Of a DNA stretch of 8,238 nucleotides, positions 1 to 5,621 are shown one piece after another; position 1 is the first letter of the stretch, and every line of letters begins with the position of its first letter. The notes beneath the pieces are model-generated. The model searched no databases. It had not been told where the DNA came from and saw only the letters and a list, made by a program, of their open reading frames with translations. Origin of the DNA: Chloracidobacterium sp. UBA7659 (GTDB lineage Bacteria; Acidobacteriota; Blastocatellia; Pyrinomonadales; Pyrinomonadaceae); NCBI GenBank assembly GCA_002483395.1, contig DLHV01000223.1, positions 28,088 through 36,325 on the forward strand, read 5' to 3'. The position numbers and the translations under genes are program-made.

Positions 1-550
1 CCGAAATGTCGTCCGCCGCAACCTTCACCCGGTCACCGTCAAAACCGCGAATTACCGGCCGCGACGTTCCCGGCCCCGATGAGCGCTTCGACACACCGGC
101 TTCGTTGTCGAGGACCTCCCCCAAACCGACCGCCGCGCGCGACGCGATCTCGTTCGAACCAAGCGAACTGACCGAAGCGATAGACTCAAAAGCCGTTTCT
201 TCCGTCCCGCTCGCGGTGACCGTTACGTCTTCCTTCAACCCCGCGATCTGAAGTCGAAAATCGACGGTCAAATTGCCGGACGCGGTAACGTCTACATTTT
301 TGGCTGAGTCGCCAAAGCCTTCCTGATGCGCGAGTATCGTATAACGTCCCGGCGGAACGGCAGTAAAGCTATAAACACCAATATCGTTAGTCACGGTATT
401 TCGTTTCAGCTCTACTATCTGAACGAATACGCCGTGCATTACCGAATCGTCGCCGCCGTAAGTAACCGTACCCGTGATCTTTCCGCTCTGTGCGAAGCAG
501 GAAACACCCGCGAGAAAGAATATTACGGGAAAAATAAAAATTCTATTCAT
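1..550 (-). CDS. TonB-dependent outer-membrane receptor, N-terminal part (cut by window edge)
   Basis: This should be an outer-membrane receptor that imports a scarce ligand using energy from TonB-ExbBD. Only the first 183 residues are in the window; the beta-barrel lies outside. What is seen: a signal peptide at residues 1-20 with a hydrophobic core and a cleavage site of type CFA|QS; a carboxypeptidase-regulatory-like beta-sandwich at about 22-102, including the typical stretch GVYSFTAVPPGRYTI; a TonB-box-like stretch EDVTVTASG at about 107-115; and the start of the plug domain, with VIRGFDGDRV at 167-176. The start is ATG at 550 with a GGAGG ribosome site at 563-559. The substrate is not identifiable. 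The plug resembles receptors of the ZnuD/metal type, but that is a weak resemblance. A small His/Cys-rich protein gene lies just upstream on the same strand. Confidence 0.9.
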   Translation of the reverse strand, partial: MNRIFIFPVIFFLAGVSCFAQSGKITGTVTYGGDDSVMHGVFVQIVELKRNTVTNDIGVYSFTAVPPGRYTILAHQEGFGDSAKNVDVTASGNLTVDFRLQIAGLKEDVTVTASGTEETAFESIASVSSLGSNEIASRAAVGLGEVLDNEAGVSKRSSGPGTSRPVIRGFDGDRVKVAADDIS

Positions 551-590
551 AATGCCAACCTCCAAATCCTCTCGGCATTATTAGCCGGAG
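549..590 (-). promoter_or_regulatory. Two mutually exclusive RNA hairpins over the receptor start
   Basis: Read on the minus strand, positions 590-571 can fold as CTCCGGC / GCCGAG around a TAATAAT loop, with one bulged base. Alternatively, ATAATGCC (581-574) pairs perfectly over 8 bp with GGCATTAT (556-549). That second stem covers the first two bases of the start codon and puts the GGAGG ribosome site (563-559) in a 17-nt loop. The two folds share bases, so only one can form at a time. The pairing is directly visible; a regulatory role is inference. Confidence 0.35.
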
Positions 591-654
591 CATGTCAAAA
601 CCCGCACAAGGGTGCGATACAAATACGGACACTTACTGCCAAGATAGACAATTG

Positions 655-666
655 CTCCGTACGGAG
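655..666. promoter_or_regulatory. Perfect 12-bp palindrome, possible operator
   Basis: CTCCGTACGGAG is self-complementary with no spacer. It lies in the 126-nt gap between the small His/Cys-rich gene and the TonB receptor gene, 11 nt beyond the stop codon of the former. A loop-free palindrome is poor as a terminator but fits a dimeric regulator's site. No regulator is identified in the window. Confidence 0.3.
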
Positions 667-676
667 TTTTGCTCGG

Positions 677-1111
677 TTATGAGATTTCTGGAGGATGAAA
701 AGGAGGACTCGGAGGCCGAAAAAGACAATGCGCCGTCGTAAATGGTATTCGTGAATCTTTATCGAAGCCAATTTGAGTGAAAAGGCCAGAGCGGGCATCG
801 AGCAACGCATTGTGGTGCGTAATGTCATGACCGAAATTAGGTACCTGCTGATCCTTACGTTTGCTATCGCTACAGATAATAAGCGATTTACACGGATCGT
901 CTTGCCCGCGTTCGCCGGGAGAGATCGACTGTTCGCTAATTGATGAGTGGTTTGCCCAGATGACGGCGTGAGAACCCAATTCGGCAACGAAGACGATCAG
1001 AAAGAGCGCCGCTAAAAGGCGTCTTCTATTCTCTTTCGTTACTAATGTAAGGGCCAGGTTCCGCAAAATACTTTTCAACTTTAACAGTTTGCCTTCCGAT
1101 CCGCAAGACAT
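677..1111 (-). CDS. Unrecognised small membrane-anchored/secreted His- and Cys-rich protein
   Basis: I do not recognise a named family. From ATG at 1111 the product is 144 residues. It has a basic N-terminus (ENRRR), then one hydrophobic segment (LLAALFLIVFVAELG, about residues 33-47) that should act as a signal peptide or membrane anchor. The rest is polar and carries clustered possible metal ligands: SHAVIWANHS, DPCKSLIICSD, GHDITHHN and AHC. It ends in a Pro-rich tail, FRPPSPPFHPPEIS. The gene precedes the TonB receptor on the same strand by 126 nt, so co-transcription and a shared uptake role are plausible. The start is uncertain: GTG at 1144 adds 11 residues, and no start has a convincing ribosome site. 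The single hydrophobic segment, charge pattern and intact frame support a real gene. A metal-related role is inference. Confidence 0.65.
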   Translation of the reverse strand: MSCGSEGKLLKLKSILRNLALTLVTKENRRRLLAALFLIVFVAELGSHAVIWANHSSISEQSISPGERGQDDPCKSLIICSDSKRKDQQVPNFGHDITHHNALLDARSGLFTQIGFDKDSRIPFTTAHCLFRPPSPPFHPPEIS

Positions 1112-1175
1112 GTGAGCAGCATCCGTTGGGGCGAAGCTCAACACTGGAGTTTTTCAAAATGCCGATCTTGATCGT

Positions 1176-1204
1176 TTGTCGTTTAGTGAGCGCAGGGATA
1201 AAAT
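1176..1204 (+). promoter_or_regulatory. Candidate sigma70 promoter for sixA
   Basis: TTGTCG (1176-1181), a 17-nt spacer and TAAAAT (1199-1204) match the consensus at 4/6 and 5/6 positions. Transcription would begin near 1211, about 5 nt before the ATG at 1216, which lacks a clear ribosome site. This fits a leaderless or near-leaderless mRNA. Confidence 0.4.
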
Positions 1205-1215
1205 TGCGTCCATTG

Positions 1216-1722
1216 ATGAAGACGCTGTATCTGCTTAGACATGCAAAGTCGAGTTGGACGGATAACTCACTTGCCGACTTTGATCGTCCGCTCAATGCGC
1301 GCGGACTGAATGCCGCTCCTTTCATGGGTGAGATCATGGCAAAACGGGGAGTGTTTCCGGATATCATCATCAGTTCACCCGCAAAAAGGGCAATGCAGAC
1401 GGCCGTTCTTGTAAAAGAGGCGTCAGGCTCGAACGCTTCAATTCTATACGATGAGCGAATTTACGAAGCAAGCACTCAAACATTAAAGCTGGTGATATCT
1501 CAGATCGATGATAAGGTCGAATCGGCGATGATCGTCGGGCACAACCCCGGGATCGAGGGTTTCATTAACTACCTTACCGGCATCCTGGAGACGATGCCGA
1601 CGACCGCCCTCGCCGTGATCGTTCTCAATATCGATTCATGGAGCGAGGCGGCCGCGATATGCGGAAACCTCGAATTTATCGTCCGCCCAAATGAAGAAAT
1701 GAAAGCTTTCGGCAAAGGTTAA
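1216..1722 (+). CDS. sixA: SixA-type phosphohistidine phosphatase (histidine phosphatase superfamily)
   Basis: This is a small cytoplasmic phosphatase that removes phosphate from phosphohistidine; in E. coli, SixA acts on phosphorelay or nitrogen-PTS proteins. The 168-residue product is close to the usual SixA length. It opens with the catalytic motif LLRHAKSSW (Arg8, His9). Further active-site positions are visible: SSPAKRAMQTA at 53-63 with Arg58, Glu80 in YDERIYEA, and the second histidine His109 in VGHNPGIE. The upstream frame stays open to 1126, but residues before MKTLYLLRHA do not fit the family, so ATG 1216 is chosen. It is divergent from the small His/Cys-rich gene and 135 nt upstream of the response regulator on the same strand. 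Its natural substrate here is unknown; some homologues act on small molecules. Confidence 0.88.
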   Translation: MKTLYLLRHAKSSWTDNSLADFDRPLNARGLNAAPFMGEIMAKRGVFPDIIISSPAKRAMQTAVLVKEASGSNASILYDERIYEASTQTLKLVISQIDDKVESAMIVGHNPGIEGFINYLTGILETMPTTALAVIVLNIDSWSEAAAICGNLEFIVRPNEEMKAFGKG

Positions 1723-1774
1723 TTCATAACCGCTGTGTTTCGAATTCATGAGAATTAACCCTCGCGTAACATTC

Positions 1775-1796
1775 TGTTCATATACAGTTCAGTTCC
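1775..1796 (+). promoter_or_regulatory. Candidate Pho box: GTTCA direct repeats at 11-bp period
   Basis: GTTCA occurs at 1776-1780 and again at 1787-1791, exactly 11 bp apart, with a degenerate third copy GTTCC directly after it (1792-1796). Direct repeats with an 11-bp period are the known binding pattern of PhoB/PhoP-class OmpR-family regulators, and GTTCA resembles the core of the actinobacterial PHO box. The site lies 62-82 nt before a PhoB-like gene, which suggests autoregulation. Binding itself is inference. Confidence 0.45.
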
Positions 1797-1832
1797 AGGA
1801 CATAGACTGTCGCTTTCCGAGCCTAAATTGCT

Positions 1833-1838
1833 TACAAT
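1833..1838 (+). promoter_or_regulatory. Candidate -10 element for phoB
   Basis: TACAAT matches the -10 consensus at 5/6 and would start transcription near 1845, 13 nt before the ATG. No good -35 is present at 16-18 nt, as expected of an activator-dependent promoter. A weaker alternative, TAGACT at 1803-1808, sits closer to the GTTCA repeats, in the spacing usual for PhoB-activated promoters. Confidence 0.3.
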
Positions 1839-1857
1839 TCCGACCTGAACTTATTGT

Positions 1858-2544
1858 ATGCTGCAAAATATTCTCATCATCGAAGATGATGCCGACATTG
1901 CCGAGAGTCTGCATTACAATTTCAAACGCGAAGGATTTCGTTCAACAATAGCCGAGTCCGGCGAAAAGGGACTCAGGATTGCACTCGATGAAAAAACCAC
2001 GCCTTCGCTGATAATCCTCGATCTGATGCTGCCGGGAATGAGCGGAATGGAACTCTGCCGAAGGCTTCGGCGCGAACCTTTGACCGAAAAAACGCCGGTC
2101 ATCATGCTGACCGCTAAGGCGGCCGAAACCGACAAGATCGCGGGACTCGATAGCGGGGCGGATGACTATATCGTCAAACCATTTTCAGTTAAGGAAGTTG
2201 TTGCAAGAGTACGTGCCGTTCTGCGCCGGGCGGAAAAGGAAACGTCGCCCAAGTACGAAGACAAGAGATTGTTCGTCGATTTTGGGGATATGCGTGTCAG
2301 ATGCGGTTCGAGCGACGTCAAATTAACCAGAAAAGAATTTGCGCTGCTTGAGCACCTGATTAAAAACGTCGGGCGCGTTGCAACCCGGCAGCAGCTTCTC
2401 GACAATGTCTGGGGATATAGTTATTTTGGAGATACACGCACGCTTGATGTACATATTCGCCGCCTTCGTCAGAAAATGGGCGATTGCTCCGGCTGCATTG
2501 AAACGGTCGTCGGCGTCGGTTATCGGTTTATTGGTTCGAATTGA
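1858..2544 (+). CDS. phoB: PhoB-type response regulator (OmpR/PhoB family)
   Basis: This DNA-binding transcription regulator is activated by phosphorylation from its partner kinase. The receiver domain spans residues 3-118, with acidic pocket Glu9/Asp10/Asp11, phosphoacceptor Asp55 in LDLMLPGMSG, Thr85 and Lys107 in VKPF. The C-terminal winged helix covers about 130-226 and holds the typical LTRKEFALLEHL, RQQLLDNVWGY and TLDVHIRRLRQKM stretches, ending in VGYRF. The length of 228 matches PhoB. The following kinase gene overlaps it by 4 nt, marking a two-component operon. No pst or phoU genes are visible, so control of phosphate genes is inferred from family resemblance and from the GTTCA repeats upstream. 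OmpR-family members with other regulons are the alternative. Confidence 0.9.
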   Translation: MLQNILIIEDDADIAESLHYNFKREGFRSTIAESGEKGLRIALDEKTTPSLIILDLMLPGMSGMELCRRLRREPLTEKTPVIMLTAKAAETDKIAGLDSGADDYIVKPFSVKEVVARVRAVLRRAEKETSPKYEDKRLFVDFGDMRVRCGSSDVKLTRKEFALLEHLIKNVGRVATRQQLLDNVWGYSYFGDTRTLDVHIRRLRQKMGDCSGCIETVVGVGYRFIGSN

Positions 2545-3611
2545 AAGCAGTGCACTCGTTCGTTACAAAAATGGAAGACGTTCTGGAATTTTCTTCCCTC
2601 AACATTCTCCAGAGAATTCTCGATGCAACCCGCGAAAGCGTGCTTATCGTTGACGCGTCAAGGCGGATAATCGCATCGAATCAGGCCGCTCATAACGCAT
2701 TTGCCCGCCACAACGATTCCCTACAAGACCGGCGGCTCAGCGAAGTGATCCGTGATCTGCGGCTGCACGAAGCATTTAGCGGCGCGCTGGAAAACGGAGA
2801 ATCATCCGACATTAAGATGGATTTCATCGGGAGCGAGAAGCGAAGCTACGACATTCACGTTTCGCCGATAGATCTCGACGGCTCCCGGCACGCCATCGGA
2901 GCATTTTACGACGTAACGCAGATCGAGCGGCTCGAACGGGTTCGGCAGGAATTTCTTTCGAATATTTCCCATGAACTTCGAACTCCGTTGACATCGATCA
3001 TGGCCTTCGTCGAAACGCTTGAGGATGGGGCAATCGATGACAAGGAAAATAATCGACGCTTCCTGGGGGTAATTCGCAGAAATGCCGAACGAATGCACGG
3101 CTTGATCGCCGATATCCTGGAGCTTTCGATGATCGAGTCCGGCAATGTTTTCATCGAAGCCAAACCCGTTCGGCTCTACAACCTCGTCGAAGAAGTATTT
3201 ACTTCATTATCATCAAAAGCAGCCGACCGCGAGATCACGTTAGCGAACAAAATCTCTGAAGATGTCAAAGTCTCCGCCGACCCCGTCCGGCTCGAGCAGA
3301 TGCTGACGAACTTGATCGACAACGGTATCAAATTCAACCGGCCAGCGGGCACCGTGACGGTTACGGTCGATCAAACGGCAGACAAAAACTCGATATCCGT
3401 CACCGATACAGGTGAAGGAATACTAGCGGATCACCTCTCACGGGTTTTTGAGCGATTTTATCGCGCCGACCGCGGCCGAACTCGCGAAGTTGGCGGCACC
3501 GGCCTCGGCCTCGCGATCGTAAAACACCTAGCCCGCCTTCACGGCGGCGAAGTCTCCGTAAGCTCCGCACTCAGCCGCGGCACGACTTTTGTCATCGAAC
3601 TGCCTGCATAA
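2541..3611 (+). CDS. phoR: PAS-domain sensor histidine kinase, PhoR-like, without membrane segments
   Basis: This is the partner kinase of the upstream response regulator. Residues 20-128 form a PAS domain (ESVLIVDASRRIIASNQAA through IGAFYDVTQIERLE). The dimerisation/phosphoacceptor helix has His144 in SNISHELRTPL. The ATPase domain has an intact N box (Asn257/Asn261 in LTNLIDNGIKF), G1 box DTGEG at 289-293, F box VFERFYR at 302-308 and G2 box GGTGLGLA at 318-325. Unlike E. coli PhoR there is no hydrophobic membrane segment, so it should be soluble, sensing through PAS or through another protein. The start given is TTG 2541, forming a TTGA overlap with the phoB stop. ATG 2571 (346 residues) is an equally possible start that loses no domain. 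Neither has a strong ribosome site. The phoR name follows from context and order and is less certain than the kinase assignment. Confidence 0.88.
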   Translation: MKAVHSFVTKMEDVLEFSSLNILQRILDATRESVLIVDASRRIIASNQAAHNAFARHNDSLQDRRLSEVIRDLRLHEAFSGALENGESSDIKMDFIGSEKRSYDIHVSPIDLDGSRHAIGAFYDVTQIERLERVRQEFLSNISHELRTPLTSIMAFVETLEDGAIDDKENNRRFLGVIRRNAERMHGLIADILELSMIESGNVFIEAKPVRLYNLVEEVFTSLSSKAADREITLANKISEDVKVSADPVRLEQMLTNLIDNGIKFNRPAGTVTVTVDQTADKNSISVTDTGEGILADHLSRVFERFYRADRGRTREVGGTGLGLAIVKHLARLHGGEVSVSSALSRGTTFVIELPA

Positions 3612-3639
3612 TAAGCACTTAGCAACCTACGCGTTTTTC

Positions 3640-3668
3640 TTCACATACCCGCCTAAACGTGCTATTAT
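3640..3668 (+). promoter_or_regulatory. Strong sigma70-like promoter for carD
   Basis: TTCACA (3640-3645) and TATTAT (3663-3668) each match the consensus at 5/6, with the optimal 17-nt spacer. Transcription would begin near 3675, leaving a leader of about 85 nt before the ATG at 3761. It lies in the 149-nt gap after the kinase gene, so carD is probably its own transcription unit. I see no clear terminator for the kinase gene in this gap. Confidence 0.6.
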
Positions 3669-3760
3669 TAAGGCATATTGACACACGCGATTTCGACGAA
3701 TAGCCAAAATCTGATTCGTAGCACCCTCAATTTTCTTGAGTTCTGAACGGGAGATTTTCT

Positions 3761-4297
3761 ATGGAACTGGTGAAAGGGCAAAAGGTTGCATATCCTAGCC
3801 AGGGGGTTTGTATGGTCGAGGACATTGAGAGTAAGTGTATCGGCGACAATTCGATCAGGTTTTACTCTCTCCGTGTTTTGAGCGATAACTCTGTAATTCT
3901 GGTCCCGATGGCAAACGCCGAAAGTGTAGGCATACGGCCGATCATTTCCTCGATTCAATGCAAGAGCTTGATCCAAAAACTCTCGACCGACTTCGACCCG
4001 ATTTCCTGCGATTGGAAAACGCGATCGCGCCATTTCTCGGAGCAGCTTCAATCCGGCGACGTTTTCGAGGCCGCCGATGTCCTGAAAAAGCTGACCTTCC
4101 TCGGCCACGAGAAGAAACTATCATTTCGCGAACAAACGTTGCTCGAAAAAGCTAAATTTCTGATCGTTTCCGAGATCACTAATGCGGATGTTGCGGATGA
4201 AGCGCAGTTGAGATCGGAGATCGAAGCGCTTGTCGAATCGGCATGTAAAAAACATCTGCTCTCGCAGCCCAGAGTGATGTCGGCGGCCGTTCACTGA
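3761..4297 (+). CDS. carD: CarD/CdnL-family RNA polymerase-binding transcription regulator
   Basis: Proteins of this family bind the RNA polymerase beta subunit and stabilise the open promoter complex, often at rRNA and growth-linked promoters. The N-terminal Tudor-like RNA-polymerase-interacting domain covers residues 1-62 (VKGQKVAYPSQGVCMVEDI, then VPMANAESVGIRPII). The helical C-terminal DNA-contacting domain covers about 65-165, with SGDVFEAADVLKKL and LSFREQTLLEKAKFLIVSEI typical of the family. Trp85 in the DWKTRSR motif is at the number of the wedge tryptophan of Mycobacterium CarD. The length of 178 is slightly above the usual 160-165, owing to a C-terminal extension. The ribosome site GGGAG lies 7 nt before ATG. 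The gene is monocistronic and converges on queF with a 14-nt gap and no evident terminator. Whether it is the essential CdnL type or a specialised paralogue cannot be told from here. Confidence 0.88.
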   Translation: MELVKGQKVAYPSQGVCMVEDIESKCIGDNSIRFYSLRVLSDNSVILVPMANAESVGIRPIISSIQCKSLIQKLSTDFDPISCDWKTRSRHFSEQLQSGDVFEAADVLKKLTFLGHEKKLSFREQTLLEKAKFLIVSEITNADVADEAQLRSEIEALVESACKKHLLSQPRVMSAAVH

Positions 4298-4311
4298 CCG
4301 GACCGCAAGCA

Positions 4312-4728
4312 TCACGATTCCTTTGTGTAGCTCGCCCGCACGACTGTCTTTATGTTTCCCCGCACATGAAAATCACCCTCGATGTCCACTTTCATCGGGT
4401 CGCACGCCTTTACAAAATCTTCGAGGATAATATTGATAACATGCTCGTGAAAGATCTTAATATCCCGAAATGAGTTGATATAAAGTTTTAGGCTCTTCAG
4501 TTCGATACACCGCTCGTTCGGAATGTACTTAAGCCTGATCACCGCAAAATCCGGAAAATCCGAGAACGGGCAGATTGCCGTGAACTCCGGTATCTCGAAC
4601 TCGACCCATATCTCACGGCCCGGAAATTCGTAAGCAAAAGTATCGAGCGGGTAAAGAGCCATGTCGGCACGCGGCGTTGACTGGATATCCAGATTCTGCA
4701 AATTTCCAGGTTGTAGTTTACTTTCCAT
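4312..4728 (-). CDS. queF: NADPH-dependent preQ0 reductase, QueF
   Basis: QueF reduces the nitrile of 7-cyano-7-deazaguanine (preQ0) to the aminomethyl group of preQ1, a step in queuosine synthesis for tRNA wobble position 34. The product has 138 residues, the single-domain (Bacillus) type. Seen are the nucleophilic Cys53 in [14 protein letters not shown], the general acid Asp60, the substrate-binding stretch [14 protein letters not shown] at 76-89, and His94/Glu95 in IFHEH. These match the C55/D62/H96/E97 layout of the B. subtilis enzyme. ATG 4728 is chosen because it overlaps the preceding exonuclease gene by only 11 nt. The frame is open up to ATG 4770, which would add 14 residues ([14 protein letters not shown]) without family resemblance. 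No clear ribosome site is seen, so translation is probably coupled to the exonuclease gene. Other queuosine genes are not in the window. Confidence 0.93.
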   Translation of the reverse strand: MESKLQPGNLQNLDIQSTPRADMALYPLDTFAYEFPGREIWVEFEIPEFTAICPFSDFPDFAVIRLKYIPNERCIELKSLKLYINSFRDIKIFHEHVINIILEDFVKACDPMKVDIEGDFHVRGNIKTVVRASYTKES

Positions 4729-5542
4729 GAGCGTAATGCTTGCGAATGCTGAAACGTCGTGCCGAGCCAAGATCGTTTATACCGCGTGTCCGGAGATCAT
4801 TGAGCAGATTAACGAAGATATGAGCGGTCGCCTTTGCGTCGTCGCCCGCCCGGTGGTGATTCAACAGCTCGATCGAAAAATAATTCGCGACTGTGTTTAA
4901 CTTGTGATTTTCAATATTCGGCAAAAGCTTGCGCGAAAGCTGAACCGTACAAAGCGACGGGTTCCAAACGCGGTAATCCTCATATACACGCCCGATCTCA
5001 TGATTAAGAAAGCTCATATCGAAATGGGCGTTGTGCGCAACAAGCACCGAATTGCCGATAAACTCTAAAAAACTCGATGCGACGTCCCGAAAGGCCGGTG
5101 CATCCTCTACCATCGCTTCGCTGATGCCGGTCAGCGAAGTAATAAACGGTGGAATCGATGTCTCGGGATTTATGAGTGTATGAAATTCCTCGGCGACCTT
5201 CCCGTTTGTTACGCGGTACGCACCGATCTCCGTGATACGGCACGGCGGGGCTTTGGCCCCGGTAGTCTCCAGATCGAACACGACAAATTCCGTCTCACCA
5301 AGATTTATCCTTTCGTGATTCGCCTCGACGAGTTTGACAAGATCATCCGTCATCGCCAGCCGCGGGTCACGGTCAATCAAATCGGAAACCAGCAGCTTCG
5401 CCAGTCTCGGTTCCGGCTTTCTGATCTTCATCACGTAATCGACAACATTTACGGCTGACGCACTCCCGCCGATCGATATGAGAAAATCGATTGTCAGGTT
5501 GATCAGCAAGGATTCAGAGACAAGATTTGGGTACGGCGGCAT
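4718..5542 (-). CDS. DnaQ-like DEDDh 3'-5' exonuclease with N-terminal helical (winged-helix-like) domain
   Basis: This is a 3'-5' exonuclease-fold protein of the polymerase III epsilon/RNase T group. The catalytic domain spans about residues 84-250. Exo I is FDLETTG (Asp90, Glu92), Exo II is AHNAHFD (Asp175) and Exo III is HRAGDD (His230, Asp235), so all four acidic residues and the histidine of DEDDh enzymes are present. Residues 10-73 form a separate, mostly helical domain with [15 protein letters not shown] and [18 protein letters not shown]. It looks like a small winged helix; I recall similar N-termini on acidobacterial exonucleases but cannot verify it. The start is ATG 5542, with GGAG about 15 nt upstream. 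It is the first gene of a two-gene unit with queF and is divergent from pyrE across 79 nt. The substrate (DNA repair, proofreading or RNA trimming) is open. Confidence 0.85.
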   Translation of the reverse strand: MPPYPNLVSESLLINLTIDFLISIGGSASAVNVVDYVMKIRKPEPRLAKLLVSDLIDRDPRLAMTDDLVKLVEANHERINLGETEFVVFDLETTGAKAPPCRITEIGAYRVTNGKVAEEFHTLINPETSIPPFITSLTGISEAMVEDAPAFRDVASSFLEFIGNSVLVAHNAHFDMSFLNHEIGRVYEDYRVWNPSLCTVQLSRKLLPNIENHKLNTVANYFSIELLNHHRAGDDAKATAHIFVNLLNDLRTRGINDLGSARRFSIRKHYAHGK

Positions 5543-5550
5543 CTTGTATT

Positions 5551-5579
5551 ATTTTAACTCCAAAATACGAAACCACCAA
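5551..5579 (-). promoter_or_regulatory. Candidate promoter for the exonuclease-queF unit
   Basis: On the minus strand, TTGGTG (5579-5574), a 17-nt spacer and TAAAAT (5556-5551) match the consensus at 3/6 and 5/6. The expected start falls about 1-2 nt before the ATG at 5542, so the mRNA may be leaderless. The GGAG upstream of the gene would then lie inside the promoter rather than in the mRNA. Confidence 0.35.
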
Positions 5580-5581
5580 CA

Positions 5582-5610
5582 TACACAAATCTTCTGAGAA
5601 CATTTAGAAT
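5582..5610 (+). promoter_or_regulatory. Candidate promoter for the pyrE operon
   Basis: TACACA (5582-5587), a 17-nt spacer and TAGAAT (5605-5610) match the consensus at 4/6 and 5/6. The start of transcription would be near 5617, about 5 nt before the pyrE ATG, leaving no room for a ribosome site or an attenuator. Its elements lie just upstream of, and back to back with, the divergent exonuclease promoter. Confidence 0.4.
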
Positions 5611-5621
5611 ATTTGCTTGTC

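Noticed and set aside
594..599. Perfect TTGACA on the minus strand upstream of the TonB receptor
   Set aside because: The nearest -10-like hexamer (AATAAT, 582-577) is only 11 nt away, too close for a sigma70 promoter.
603..616. Short inverted repeat CGCAC / GTGCG
   Set aside because: A 5-bp stem with a 4-nt loop and no following T run is too weak to call a terminator or regulatory hairpin.
6..682. Plus-strand open frames at 6-251 and 326-682
   Set aside because: They lie antisense to the TonB receptor gene or run into its leader, have no ribosome site and no recognisable domain; the minus-strand frame gives a clear signal peptide and plug domain.
595..987. Minus-strand open frame of 130 codons
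   Set aside because: It overlaps the His/Cys-rich small gene in another frame, has no coherent hydrophobic or domain pattern, and would run through the palindrome region.
1026..1370. Minus-strand open frame of 114 codons antisense to the sixA start
   Set aside because: It shadows a well-supported SixA coding region and matches no family.
1748..1951. Plus-strand open frame of 67 codons upstream of phoB
   Set aside because: It runs out of frame into phoB, has no ribosome site, and covers the candidate Pho box and -10 region.
3678..3683. Perfect TTGACA upstream of carD
   Set aside because: No acceptable -10 follows at 16-18 nt (TAGCCA); the TTCACA-N17-TATTAT pair just upstream is much better.
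4298..4311. Possible shared terminator between the converging carD and queF genes
   Set aside because: The 14-nt gap holds no stem-loop or T run that I can see.
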